Shown one piece after another: positions 41,193 through 49,628 of a stretch of DNA of 49,979 nucleotides (its first letter is position 1; every line of letters starts with the position of its first letter). Source of the stretch: Henriciella sp. (GTDB taxonomy: Bacteria; Pseudomonadota; Alphaproteobacteria; Caulobacterales; Hyphomonadaceae). A program made the position numbers and the translations under genes. Location: positions 1 to 49,979 of the forward strand of contig JABSQB010000017.1 of assembly GCA_013214545.1 (NCBI GenBank), in the 5' to 3' direction. The notes beneath the pieces were generated by a model. It was not told where the DNA came from. It searched no databases and saw nothing but the letters and a program-made list of their open reading frames with translations.

Positions 41193-42005
41193 ATGACCGA
41201 TAGAAAACTCATGCTCATCACCGGTGCGTCTGCTGGGATTGGTGAGGAATTCGCGAAACAGTATGCTGAACTTGGTTGGGATCTGGCGCTGACGGCGCGC
41301 CGCGCGGACCGGCTGGAAAAGCTGGCGCGTGATCTGGAAGAGAAATACCAGATCGCCACGATTGTGATCAGCCAGGATCTCGCCCGCGCCAATAGCGTTG
41401 ACACGATCCTGAAAGAGATCAAGGAGGCCGGCCGACATGTCGACGGCGTCGTCAACAATGCCGGCTATGGGCTGCCTGGCACGTTCTTCAACACCAAGTG
41501 GAAGGATCAGGCCGCGTTTCTCCGCGTGCTCTATACCGCGCCCGTAGAACTGACTCACAAAGTGCTCGGCGGGATGGCTGAGCGCGGGTTTGGCCGCATC
41601 ATAAATGTCGCGTCGCTGGCCGGATACACGCCGGGGTCAAACGGTCACACGCTGTATGCCAGCGTCAAATCCGGCATGATCAAATTCTCCGAGAGCATTC
41701 AGGCCGAGGCGGAGGCTGCTGGATATGAGAACGTCCACTGCACAGCGCTGTGCCCGGGTTTCACCTGGTCTGAGTTCCACGATGTGAACGGCACCCGCGA
41801 GAAAACCAATGAGATGCCAGACTGGATGTGGATGGAAGCGGCGCCTGTCGTGGAAGCCGGAATGCGCGCCTGTGAACGCGGTCAGCCGGTTGTGGTACCG
41901 GGCGCTGTGAACAAGGGCCTGGCTACGCTGAGCAAGATTCTGCCAGAGCCCTTGGGCCGGGCCATGGTCGGGGCGCAATCGAAACGCTTCCGCAATGCGG
42001 ACTAG
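41193..42005 (+). CDS. Short-chain dehydrogenase/reductase
   Basis: A 270-residue NAD(P)-dependent oxidoreductase. The cofactor motif is TGASAGIGEEF, VVNNAGYG stabilises the fold, and the catalytic Ser141, Tyr155 and Lys159 are in NVASLAGYTP and TLYASVKS. The TARRADRL stretch after the second strand, with basic residues, suggests NADP preference. The substrate is unknown. It is six bases from the methyltransferase stop and is probably cotranscribed with it. Confidence 0.9.
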   Translation: MTDRKLMLITGASAGIGEEFAKQYAELGWDLALTARRADRLEKLARDLEEKYQIATIVISQDLARANSVDTILKEIKEAGRHVDGVVNNAGYGLPGTFFNTKWKDQAAFLRVLYTAPVELTHKVLGGMAERGFGRIINVASLAGYTPGSNGHTLYASVKSGMIKFSESIQAEAEAAGYENVHCTALCPGFTWSEFHDVNGTREKTNEMPDWMWMEAAPVVEAGMRACERGQPVVVPGAVNKGLATLSKILPEPLGRAMVGAQSKRFRNAD

Positions 42006-42068
42006 ACGTCTCTTGCCCGGCGCCGAGAACCATCCTACGTGACACAAAACAATAACGGAGTCTGAGCT

Positions 42069-42377
42069 TTGAGAGACCTTTTTTGGGCCCTGCACAGCTA
42101 TTTTATATCCCCGGTCCTGACCATCTTCTTCTTCGGACTGCTGGCCTATGTCATTCTCGGCTGGTTGATGATTGGCGGGGTGGTCGACAATCGCAATCCA
42201 ACCGTGCGTTCGATTTACGGCTTTCTGTTCTCCATTATTGAACCGGTTGCGCGTCCCATTCGGCGTTTTATTCCGCCGATTGGCGGGCTGGATCTCTCCA
42301 TTCTGGTGGTGGCGCTCGCCATCCCGTTCCTGCGCGACTGGCTGATCCCTCGCATCATTTTCGCCATTCCAGTCTAG
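42069..42377 (+). CDS. YggT family membrane protein
   Basis: A 102-residue integral membrane protein with two YggT-type helices (FISPVLTIFFFGLLAYVILGW and GLDLSILVVALAIPFLRDWLI, in short pieces) linked by NPTVRSIYGFLFSIIEPVARPIRRFIPP. The motif EPVARPIRRFIPP is highly conserved in this family. The start is TTG 42069 with CGGAG about eight bases upstream. The function is not settled; relatives are linked to osmotic or division-related membrane organisation. It precedes folD on the same strand. Confidence 0.88.
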   Translation: MRDLFWALHSYFISPVLTIFFFGLLAYVILGWLMIGGVVDNRNPTVRSIYGFLFSIIEPVARPIRRFIPPIGGLDLSILVVALAIPFLRDWLIPRIIFAIPV

Positions 42378-42483
42378 TTTTTAGCTGCCGCACAGGTGAC
42401 GAATCTGATGTCTCGCTCTAAAGGCGGGACATTGCAGCGGCGGCGTGCGCGTTCGTACCCGTCAACCATGGGAGAGATGGGTC

Positions 42484-43371
42484 ATGGCAGCTGAAATCAT
42501 TTCCGGAAAAGAGGTCGCCGCGGATGTGCGCGCGAGCGTCAAAACGGCGGTCGAGGGGCTGCCGGGTCAGCCAACGCTCGCCGTGGTGCTGGTCGGCGAA
42601 GATCCTGCGAGCCAGGTCTATGTCCGCAACAAGGTGCGCCAGACCGAAGAATGCGGCATGCGCTCACTGCACCATCATCTGCCCAAGGATGCGACCCAGT
42701 TTGAAGTCGAGAATCTGATCTCTGATCTCAATAATGATGATGACGTCGATGGCATCCTGCTGCAGCTGCCTTTGCCGAAAGGGTTGGACGAGGCCGCTGC
42801 GATCGAAAAGATCGATCCGGACAAGGATGTCGATGGCCTGACTGAGACCAGCGCCGGACGCCTGACGCTCGGCAAGCCCGGCATGCGTCCCTGTACACCA
42901 ACCGGCTGTGTCATCCTGGCCAAACGGGCGCTTGGGGAAGACCTATCCGGTAAGCATGTTGTGGTGATCGGGCGCTCGATCCTGGTCGGCAAGCCTGCGG
43001 CGCTGCTGTTCCTGGCCGAGAATTGCACCATCTCAATCGCGCATTCACGTACAGCAGATCTGCCTGCCTTGTGCCGCGAGGCGGATATCGTGGTCCCAGC
43101 CGTGGGCCGCCCGGAAATGGTCAAAGGCGATTGGTTGAAACCGGGTGCCTGCGTGATTGATGTCGGCATCAACCGAGTCCCAGCGCCGGAAAAGGGCGAG
43201 GGTAAAACCAAACTGGTCGGCGATGCAGACTTTGACAGCTGCTCTGAGGTCGCCGGCTCAATTACGCCGGTGCCGGGCGGGGTTGGCCCGATGACGATTG
43301 CCTGTCTGCTTCGCAATACCGTGCTCGCGGCTTGCGCCCGTCGCGGTTGGGATGCGCCGGAGGGGTTGTGA
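42484..43371 (+). CDS. folD: Methylenetetrahydrofolate dehydrogenase/cyclohydrolase
   Basis: Bifunctional NADP-dependent enzyme of one-carbon metabolism. From ATG 42484 it is 295 residues. [13 protein letters not shown] carries the catalytic Tyr46 and Lys50. [13 protein letters not shown], the [15 protein letters not shown] substrate loop, [10 protein letters not shown] and [16 protein letters not shown] and the C-terminal [12 protein letters not shown] are all classic motifs. GGGAGAGATGGG precedes the ATG. Its TGA overlaps the GTG of the HNH gene by four bases (GTGA). Confidence 0.96.
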   Translation: MAAEIISGKEVAADVRASVKTAVEGLPGQPTLAVVLVGEDPASQVYVRNKVRQTEECGMRSLHHHLPKDATQFEVENLISDLNNDDDVDGILLQLPLPKGLDEAAAIEKIDPDKDVDGLTETSAGRLTLGKPGMRPCTPTGCVILAKRALGEDLSGKHVVVIGRSILVGKPAALLFLAENCTISIAHSRTADLPALCREADIVVPAVGRPEMVKGDWLKPGACVIDVGINRVPAPEKGEGKTKLVGDADFDSCSEVAGSITPVPGGVGPMTIACLLRNTVLAACARRGWDAPEGL

Positions 43372-43619
43372 GCCAACCGTTTCGTGCCTTTGAAAGCAAA
43401 CTGTTCGAGGCATTGTGGACCGAGCAATCGGGCGTCTGCGCACTATGCGGCGAGCCGATGCTCCGCAACCGGTTTGAGGCGCCACACGCGACAATCTGGG
43501 CCAAACAACGCGTAACCGTGGATCACATCATTCCGCGCTCAAAAGGCGGGTCTGACGCAGCCGAAAACCTGCAGCTCGCACATGCGCGTTGCAACAAGAT
43601 CAAGGGAAACCGGCTATAG
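43368..43619 (+). CDS. Small HNH endonuclease-like protein
   Basis: An 83-residue HNH domain protein. A zinc pair CALC (Cys24, Cys27) is near the start, the catalytic [10 protein letters not shown] (Asp52, His53) is in the middle, and [15 protein letters not shown] (Asn67, His72, Cys75) ends the domain. It is probably a nicking or structure-specific nuclease, but DNA specificity is unknown. GTG 43368 follows GGAGGGG and shares four bases with the folD stop, so the two are coupled. It abuts the stop of convergent cysE with no gap. Confidence 0.85.
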   Translation: MSQPFRAFESKLFEALWTEQSGVCALCGEPMLRNRFEAPHATIWAKQRVTVDHIIPRSKGGSDAAENLQLAHARCNKIKGNRL

Positions 43620-44429
43620 CTAGTCTTCAGCGACGTCCGGGATGGCCTGGTCCATGCTCCGGGCCGGTTCGCAGCACGGGCCGCCGACCTGTTTTGCGGG
43701 CACGCCAGCGACGGTGCATTGTGCAGGAACGTCTTTCAGAACAACCGAACCGGCAGCGATCTTCGCTTCATCACCGATCCGGATATTGCCCAGCACTTTT
43801 GCGCCGACAGAGAGCAGGACGCCATTGCCGATTTTCGGGTGACGGTCGCCGATCTCTTTGCCGGTGCCGCCCAGCGTGACGCCGTGCAGCATGGAACAAT
43901 TGTCGCCGACCACAGCGGTCTCACCGATCGTAATGTCGGTCGCGTGGTCAAGCATCACGCCTTTGCCGATCGTGGCTGCCGGGTGGATATCAACCGCAAA
44001 GAGCTCGCTCGCCCGCGACTGGAACTGGAAGGCCAGCGTTTCGCGGCCTTGTCGCCACAGATGGTTCGCCACACGGTGGGTCTGCAGGGCCAGGAAGCCT
44101 TTGAAGAACAAAAACGGTTGCAGCATGGAGCGGCAGGCTGGGTCACGATCCAGCGTCGCCTGCATATCAGCCTCAGCCGCCTCAACAAGTGCATGATTGG
44201 CGTCATAGGCATTGGCGAAGACCTGACGCACTTGCTGGGCGCCCATTTCAGGGCCAGCCAGCTTTTCAGCGATGTGGAATGCCAGTGCCTGGCAGATGGT
44301 CTCGTGGCTCAAAATAGCGGCGTCGATATAGCTAGCCATAGTCGGCTCATCTGCCGCGGCAGCGCGGGCTTCAAAGCGTAATCTGGTCCATACCGGAGGC
44401 GGGGCGCCAATGTCGGGATTATGTTCCAC
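43620..44429 (-). CDS. cysE: Serine O-acetyltransferase
   Basis: Makes O-acetylserine for cysteine synthesis. The 269 residues hold a helical N-terminal part (VWTRLRFEARAAAADEPTM) and a left-handed beta-helix of hexapeptide repeats. Catalytic signatures are DIHPAATIGKGVMLDHATD, containing the key Asp and His, and MLHGVTLGGTGK with the second His. GVPAKQVGGP closes the domain. The C-terminal tail, ending in AIPDVAED, resembles the part that docks cysteine synthase (CysK), although the common terminal Ile is absent. Cysteine feedback is expected from the family. Confidence 0.93.
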   Translation of the reverse strand: MEHNPDIGAPPPVWTRLRFEARAAAADEPTMASYIDAAILSHETICQALAFHIAEKLAGPEMGAQQVRQVFANAYDANHALVEAAEADMQATLDRDPACRSMLQPFLFFKGFLALQTHRVANHLWRQGRETLAFQFQSRASELFAVDIHPAATIGKGVMLDHATDITIGETAVVGDNCSMLHGVTLGGTGKEIGDRHPKIGNGVLLSVGAKVLGNIRIGDEAKIAAGSVVLKDVPAQCTVAGVPAKQVGGPCCEPARSMDQAIPDVAED

Positions 44430-44514
44430 CGGTGCGATCCTCCATGCAGGTGTCTGGACTAGATGGAGTCTCAGCCGGTTAAGATCAAGTCACAGCCGCG
44501 CGAGGCGGCGGCTT

Positions 44515-45111
44515 CTAGGTTTTCTTCTGGTGCAGAAAGCGGATGGCAAACTCGCCGCTGACGGCGCGGACCACTTCGCCGCGCAAGGTGCCGACGCGGA
44601 CCTGTTCGCCGACGACGGGAACCGGCCCATCAAACTCAAACGCAGCGCCGGTCAGCGAGATGTCGATGACGCGGCATTGCAGTTTCGTGCCATTCGCGCG
44701 GGTCACCAGCGCCGGACCACCGCCAGCCTTACGCGGCGCAGAGCGTTCGTCGGAAAGGTTGTATTTCTTGTGGTTGAGCAGCCAGATCAGGCGATCAGAC
44801 AGTTTGTCTTTCTTGTGATCGGAAGCTTTGAAGGTCACCGCAAATCCGTCATCGGTGTGACGCACAACTTCACCAGAAACCCGGCCAAGATCGTCGAAAT
44901 AGCAGACCACAGCCGCGCCGACGTCCGGGATCGCCCGGGCTTGTACGATCGCACCGCCGCACGAAACATTAGCTGTCAGGAATGTATGGTCAGCGCCATC
45001 ATGCAGGAAGCGACCATTCAAGCTCAATTCGACGCGCTTATGGCGACGCCGGTCTGGCTTCGTCCTTAAAGATGAGGCTGGGCCTTCAGTTTTTAGCAGT
45101 GCTGCACTCAT
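44515..45111 (-). CDS. Double PilZ domain protein
   Basis: A 198-residue protein with two PilZ-type domains. The first has a basic RRRHKRVEL motif and NVSCGG, together the canonical c-di-GMP-binding pattern. The second has ERSAPRKAG and DISLTGAAF, with a weaker RxxxR part. It is probably a cytoplasmic c-di-GMP receptor or output protein. Start ATG 45111 follows a CGGGGA site; the frame opens earlier at 45183. No cyclase or phosphodiesterase is close by. Confidence 0.82.
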   Translation of the reverse strand: MSAALLKTEGPASSLRTKPDRRRHKRVELSLNGRFLHDGADHTFLTANVSCGGAIVQARAIPDVGAAVVCYFDDLGRVSGEVVRHTDDGFAVTFKASDHKKDKLSDRLIWLLNHKKYNLSDERSAPRKAGGGPALVTRANGTKLQCRVIDISLTGAAFEFDGPVPVVGEQVRVGTLRGEVVRAVSGEFAIRFLHQKKT

Positions 45112-45251
45112 AAACGTTCCCCGAGATATATACCGCGCACCGCCCGTTGCCGTATCCATTGACAATATGAGGCGCGGGTTCACAAATGGTTGAGACTTTA
45201 AGAAAATCTCGCAGTATTGGCGCAGAGTGAATAAGCAACGAGGCAGTATAA

Positions 45252-46895
45252 ATGAGCCAGAAAAAAGGCTTTGATTACATCATTGTAGGGGCAGGAAGCG
45301 CGGGCTGCGTGATGGCGAATCGTCTGAGCGAGGATCCGGATGTTTCCGTTTGCCTGATCGAAGCCGGCAAAAAGGACAAATCGCTGCTGATACGCATGCC
45401 TGCGGGCGTCGGCGGACTGATCAAGGACGAAAACCCCCAGAATTGGGGCTTCTGGACGACGCCGCAGAAGCATATGGAAGATCGCAAGCTCTGGTGGCCG
45501 CGCGGGCGCGGTTGGGGCGGCTCGTCTTCTATCAATGGCATGATCTACATTCGCGGCCATGCGCGTGATTATGATCAATGGCGCCAGACCGGTCTGACCG
45601 GCTGGGGATATTCCGACGTCCTGCCATATTTCCGCAAGTCAGAAGGCTATGAGGGCGGCGCTGATTCCTTCCATGGCGGCGATGGTCCTCTGCGCGTGAC
45701 CGAGAGCCCGCTTGAAGACAGCATCTATGACATGTTCGTCAATGCGGGCCGTGAGGCAGGCTATCCGCTGACCAAGGACTTTAACGGCGCGCAGCAAGAG
45801 GGTTTCGGCCCCTATCAACGCACGATCCATGAAGGTGAGCGGTGGAGCGCGTCATTTGCTTATCTGCGACCGATTGAGAAGGAACGCGAAAACCTGACCA
45901 TCCTGTCGACGGCTTTGGTCTCGCGCGTGGTGTTCAGAGGCGGCAAGACCCACGGTGTTGAGATTGTCGCCAAAAAGGGCGCTGAGCCAGAGACGATCGT
46001 TGCCGAGCGCGAAGTGATTGTCTGCGCGGGTGCGGTGCAGTCGCCGCAGATTCTGCAATTGTCTGGTATCGGACCCGCCGATGAGATCCGCAAGCATGGC
46101 GTCACCTGTGTGGTCGACGCGCCGAATGTCGGCGCCAATCTGCAAGATCATCTCGACGTGACCGTGATCCATGAGATGACGCAGAAGGCCTCAGCCTATT
46201 CCAAACAGGCCGGGCTGAAGAAGCTGGGGGTCGGGATCAAGTATCTGATGTCCAAGTCTGGACCGGGGGCGGACAACTTCCTGCAAGCCGGTGCCTTTCT
46301 GAAAACCCGCGAGGGCCTCGATCGGCCGGACATTCAGTTGCACCTGGTCAATGCGATGATGCGCGATCATGGCAATTACGACTATAAGAAAGACGGTTTC
46401 ACCATCCATTCCTGCCAGTTGCGCCCCGACAGCCGCGGCACTGTGATGATCCAGTCTGATGACCCGTTTGAGCATCCACTGATCGATCCGAACTATCTCG
46501 CCGCTGAAACCGATCGCGTAACGATGCGCGAGTCGGTCAGAATGATGCGCGAGATTGCAGGTCAAAACGCGCTGTCGCCTATTCGCGGCGCCGAAGCATT
46601 GCCAGGGCAAAGCGTTCAGTCAGACGAAGAGATTGACGCCTTCATCCGTCAGTACGGAGAGACCATCTATCATCCCGTCGGCACCGTCGCGATGGGGATT
46701 CAGGAAGATGCACCGCTGGATGGTGATTTACGCGTGCGCGGGGTGGATGGTCTGCGCGTCGTTGATGCTTCGGTGATGCCGACCCTGATCGGCGGGAATA
46801 CGAATGCCCCGACCATCATGATCGCAGAGAAGATCTGTGACACGATCCGCGGGATCGCGCCGCTGCCGCAGGAAACAGTGGAAATCGCCGCCTAG
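45252..46895 (+). CDS. GMC family oxidoreductase (choline dehydrogenase-like)
   Basis: A 547-residue FAD enzyme for alcohols. The FAD motif IIVGAGSAGCVMANRLSED is at the start, followed by GRGWGGSSSINGMIYIRG (GMC signature 1) and GAVQSPQILQLSGIGP (GMC signature 2). The catalytic pair is near His474 (YHPVGTVAMG) and Asn518 (GGNTNAPTIMIAEK). It resembles BetA and alcohol dehydrogenases of many alphaproteobacteria; no betaine genes are adjacent, so the substrate is open. It overlaps the convergent downstream gene by four bases. Confidence 0.9.
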   Translation: MSQKKGFDYIIVGAGSAGCVMANRLSEDPDVSVCLIEAGKKDKSLLIRMPAGVGGLIKDENPQNWGFWTTPQKHMEDRKLWWPRGRGWGGSSSINGMIYIRGHARDYDQWRQTGLTGWGYSDVLPYFRKSEGYEGGADSFHGGDGPLRVTESPLEDSIYDMFVNAGREAGYPLTKDFNGAQQEGFGPYQRTIHEGERWSASFAYLRPIEKERENLTILSTALVSRVVFRGGKTHGVEIVAKKGAEPETIVAEREVIVCAGAVQSPQILQLSGIGPADEIRKHGVTCVVDAPNVGANLQDHLDVTVIHEMTQKASAYSKQAGLKKLGVGIKYLMSKSGPGADNFLQAGAFLKTREGLDRPDIQLHLVNAMMRDHGNYDYKKDGFTIHSCQLRPDSRGTVMIQSDDPFEHPLIDPNYLAAETDRVTMRESVRMMREIAGQNALSPIRGAEALPGQSVQSDEEIDAFIRQYGETIYHPVGTVAMGIQEDAPLDGDLRVRGVDGLRVVDASVMPTLIGGNTNAPTIMIAEKICDTIRGIAPLPQETVEIAA

Positions 46896-47419
46896 TCGCT
46901 GCGTTTCCAGATGGCGCGGGCATGTTGATCGGTGTCCGCGCCAAGACCCATCCAGGCGAGCTGCCCGGTATCCGCATTGACGATGATGAACTTGCCGCGC
47001 TCAGCGAGCACCGTTGAGAGCTGGGTGCGCAGATCATAGGCGGTCACTTCGGCATTCAGGATGAACGTCCCGGCCATAAGCTCGGAAAACTGACCGCTTT
47101 GATTGAGCACGGAGATTACCGCGCGGCGGCCATCGCCATCGGTCTGAACCGTGATCATGAAGTTTGACGGTGCAGGCTTTTCGTCTTTTGCAGGCGGCGG
47201 CGTGTGCGGAAAAAACTCGGCGAGGTCGAGATAGGCCCCTGCGTCACGAAAGGCGCCGCCATCCCCGCGCGCAACACTGGAACGAACCGCCAGCCGCCCT
47301 TCTTCGACAAAGCCGCGCATCTGGCCCAGCGTGTAGGGGCCATAGACCACATCGGACACCTTGATGCGCCATATCGGCGGATCAATCTGCGAAAGATCGA
47401 GAGCATCATTCGAGGCCAT
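46892..47419 (-). CDS. GYF_2-like domain protein
   Basis: A 175-residue protein. The N-terminal segment, IWRIKVSDVVYGPYTLGQMRGFVEEGRLAVRSSVARG in outline (W...YGPYT...G.L...S.V), resembles the GYF_2 domain, a small protein- or lipid-contact module. The middle is Pro-rich (HTPPPAKDEKPAP). The C-terminal domain of about 90 residues (ITVQTDGDGRRAVISVLNQSG and onward) is not recognised and may be a compact beta-rich fold. The protein is soluble, without a signal. It shares its stop region with the GMC gene. Confidence 0.55.
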   Translation of the reverse strand: MASNDALDLSQIDPPIWRIKVSDVVYGPYTLGQMRGFVEEGRLAVRSSVARGDGGAFRDAGAYLDLAEFFPHTPPPAKDEKPAPSNFMITVQTDGDGRRAVISVLNQSGQFSELMAGTFILNAEVTAYDLRTQLSTVLAERGKFIIVNADTGQLAWMGLGADTDQHARAIWKRSD

Positions 47420-47494
47420 GTCGCCACGTCATCCTTGATTCGGACCTGTCAGACCATAGCCTAACGCGAAATCCAAACATCCGGGAGGCTCGCT

Positions 47495-48274
47495 ATGATC
47501 GAGAGCGAATTCGTGAACACCAAAGTCGACGGCAAGGTTCTGATTGTTGAAATCAACCGGCCTGAAAAGATGAACGCGGTGCATCCGCCGGCCAATCGCG
47601 ATCTTGGCGAAGTGTTCGACAAGTTTGCCGAAGACAAGGACTTGTGGGTGGCGATCATCACCGGCGCTGGCGATCGCGCGTTCTGTGCCGGCAATGATTT
47701 GCGCTATCAGGCAGAAGGCGGCGAGATGTTTCCGGTGCCGAGTGGCTTTGGCGGCCTGACCAATCGCTATGATCTGTTCAAGCCGGTCATCGCTGCGGTG
47801 AATGGCGTGGCCATGGGCGGCGGTTTCGAGATTGCGCTCGCCTGCGATTTGATCATCGCTTCCGACAATGCCCGATTTGCCCTGCCTGAACCGAAAGTCG
47901 GGTTGGCGGCTCTGGCCGGCGGACTGCACCGCTTGCCGCGCCAGATTGGCTTGAAGCAGGCTATGGGGATGATGCTGACCGGCCGTCACGTCATGGCGGA
48001 CGAAGGCAAAGAACTCGGCTTTATCAACGAAGTCGTGCCTCAGGCAGAGCTTATGGACGCTGCTATGCGCTGGGCAGGCATGATCGCTGAATGCTCCCCG
48101 TCTTCCGTGCGCACCACCAAGGAAGTGGCGATGAAAGGCCTCGATACGGCCAATCTGGAGGAAGCGTTCTCAATGAGGTACGACGCGATCGGGCTGATGC
48201 TGAAAGGCCCTGATTTTATTGAAGGTCCGCTGGCCTTTGCGCAGAAGCGAAAACCGAATTGGTCAGGCGAATAG
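47495..48274 (+). CDS. Enoyl-CoA hydratase-related protein (crotonase)
   Basis: A 259-residue crotonase-fold enzyme. The oxyanion-hole regions are FCAGNDLRYQAEG and MGGGFEIALACDLIIAS, and both glutamates of hydratases are present (GGGFEIAL and LPEPKVG). Its opening, EINRPEKMNAVHPPANRDLGEVFDKF, is of the caiD-like group in which many members handle unusual acyl-CoAs. It resembles the crotonase at 4746 in fold but is clearly a separate paralogue. GGGAGG precedes the ATG. Confidence 0.86.
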   Translation: MIESEFVNTKVDGKVLIVEINRPEKMNAVHPPANRDLGEVFDKFAEDKDLWVAIITGAGDRAFCAGNDLRYQAEGGEMFPVPSGFGGLTNRYDLFKPVIAAVNGVAMGGGFEIALACDLIIASDNARFALPEPKVGLAALAGGLHRLPRQIGLKQAMGMMLTGRHVMADEGKELGFINEVVPQAELMDAAMRWAGMIAECSPSSVRTTKEVAMKGLDTANLEEAFSMRYDAIGLMLKGPDFIEGPLAFAQKRKPNWSGE

Positions 48275-48344
48275 GTAAAATCGGTTTGTCGTCACCCTGT
48301 CATCCCGGTATGGTCGAAGGATAAGAGATAAGGGGTGACACGAC

Positions 48345-48710
48345 ATGTGGATATTGTTCCGTTCGTTCTCGAACGCGTCGTCAAAGATCATAGCAACCTT
48401 TTTTATGGTGCTGGTTTTGATGATGCTTGGCGTGCTGTTTGCGCCAGGTGTGTTCAATAGCGTCAATGATTTTGCCAATTATATCGCCAATTTGAACTGG
48501 ATCCGAAATCCGTCCCTGGGCGAGCAGGGCGTGGCTGTTTTCCGGGTCTTCATCAATGAGGCATCTATCTTCGGGATCCTGATGACCCTGATTGCGCGGG
48601 CGGTGGTCGAGTTGCTCTGGTGGGGCACGGCGCAGCTTTGGCGAACGGTCAATCCGCCGGAGCCCGAGGCGACGCTGCAGGCCAAGCAGGGTGACAGCTA
48701 CTATAACTAA
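48345..48710 (+). CDS. Small membrane protein (hypothetical)
   Basis: A 121-residue protein with two predicted membrane helices (IIATFFMVLVLMMLGVLFAPG and IFGILMTLIARAVVELLWWG) and a short hydrophilic tail. The two hydrophobic stretches flank a segment of about 30 residues (SLGEQGVAVFRVF). It fits no family I can name. AAGGGGTGACACGAC upstream gives a plausible ribosome site. It may be cotranscribed with DUF3126 downstream. Function unknown. Confidence 0.6.
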   Translation: MWILFRSFSNASSKIIATFFMVLVLMMLGVLFAPGVFNSVNDFANYIANLNWIRNPSLGEQGVAVFRVFINEASIFGILMTLIARAVVELLWWGTAQLWRTVNPPEPEATLQAKQGDSYYN

Positions 48711-48791
48711 ATCTGTTGAAATCAGCTGCCAACGGTTTGCACACCGCGCGCATGCGGGTATGGCAGGGCGTCTGTTGAATAGGAGAGTGGC

Positions 48792-49004
48792 ATGGGCCGC
48801 GAAGAAGTGTTGCGTCTCGAGGCGTATCTGAAAGAAAAGCTCAACCCTGGCCTGCGCCTGATCGCACGCAAGGAGACCGATGATTCTGTCGAGGTCTATC
48901 TCGGCGCGGAATTCCTCGCAGTGGTCTATAAGGATGTGGATGATGGCGAAACCAGCTACGCGCTGAACATGACCATCCTGTCCGAAGATATTGGCGCGGC
49001 ATAG
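48792..49004 (+). CDS. DUF3126 family protein
   Basis: A 70-residue soluble protein matching the alphaproteobacterial DUF3126 pattern: REEVLRLEAYLKEKLNPG, LRLIARKETDDSVEVYLGAEF, and VVYKDVDDGETSYALNMTIL, in short stretches. Members have no known function. TAGGAGAG lies seven bases before the ATG. A terminator follows the stop. Confidence 0.88.
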   Translation: MGREEVLRLEAYLKEKLNPGLRLIARKETDDSVEVYLGAEFLAVVYKDVDDGETSYALNMTILSEDIGAA

Positions 49005-49035
49005 ATCAGCAGCGCGATCTAAGCGATCTCAATGA

Positions 49036-49064
49036 AGCCCGGGGCATGTGCCGCGGGCTTTTTT
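49036..49064 (+). terminator. Intrinsic terminator after DUF3126
   Basis: AGCCCG-G-GGCA, loop TG, and TGCC-G-CGGGCT (one central G-G mismatch), followed by TTTTT. A typical Rho-independent terminator 31 bases after the stop. It lies in the convergent gap to the ABM gene. Confidence 0.85.
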
Positions 49065-49075
49065 ACGTCCGGTGC

Positions 49076-49423
49076 CTAATCGACTGAGCGCCCGTCCGGG
49101 CCGCTATAGCCGCGCTCAACCTTGGCGACGCGTAACTCATAATGCTCATACCAGCGTTCAATACCGTTTTTCTGCGCCAATAGATGGCGGGTCTGAGCTT
49201 TCCAGGCGGCAATGCTCGCCTCATCTTTCCAATAGGAGACCGTAATGCCGAGCCTGTCTGCGCCTCTGGTGGACTCGATCCCCAGAAAACCCGGCTGCTC
49301 CTTCGCCAGCTCTTCCATGGCGGCGCCCATAGGCTCGTAGCCATCGTCATCCATGGACAAGCGGTTGGTGAAAATGACGGCGTAATAAGGCGGCTCTAAC
49401 GCCGATGAAAATCCTTCTGGCAC
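49076..49423 (-). CDS. ABM-domain (antibiotic biosynthesis monooxygenase) protein
   Basis: A 115-residue ferredoxin-like protein. The core is YYAVIFTNRLSMDDDGY, EQPGFLGIESTRGADRLGITVSYWKDEASIAAWKAQTRHLLAQKNG (cut here into pieces) and YEHYELRVAKVERGYSG. The WKDEASIAAWK motif is typical of a common ABM subgroup that often has heme-degrading or unknown roles. Start GTG 49423 follows AAAGGGA; the frame extends to 49615 but those residues look noncoding. The gap of 205 bases to the next gene holds a dubious 36-codon frame (see rejected list). Confidence 0.75.
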   Translation of the reverse strand: MPEGFSSALEPPYYAVIFTNRLSMDDDGYEPMGAAMEELAKEQPGFLGIESTRGADRLGITVSYWKDEASIAAWKAQTRHLLAQKNGIERWYEHYELRVAKVERGYSGPDGRSVD

Positions 49424-49628
49424 GGCTTTCCCTTTGCGTCCTGTGGTGCGTGTTGATGTCGCTGTTTGCCGGAACAGACTGCCGGGATTCGCAGACTTAT
49501 GCGGGCGTCGAATAGCCGATTTTGAACTTACCCGCACGTTTTTTACTCCACGAAGGCGTGTGTAGACGGGTCGTGTAGACATACGGTCCCTCGCGGCGGA
49601 TAAAGCGCTCATCAAGGAAGGTCATTTG

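Noticed and set aside
43719-44381. A 220-residue plus-strand frame opposite cysE
   Set aside because: The minus strand holds complete hexapeptide repeats and catalytic motifs of CysE, so the plus frame is a shadow.
49405-49515. A 36-codon plus-strand frame resembling a signal peptide (MKILLARLSLCVLW start)
   Set aside because: It has no ribosome site and overlaps the start of the minus-strand ABM gene by 19 bases. The hydrophobic N-terminus may be chance.
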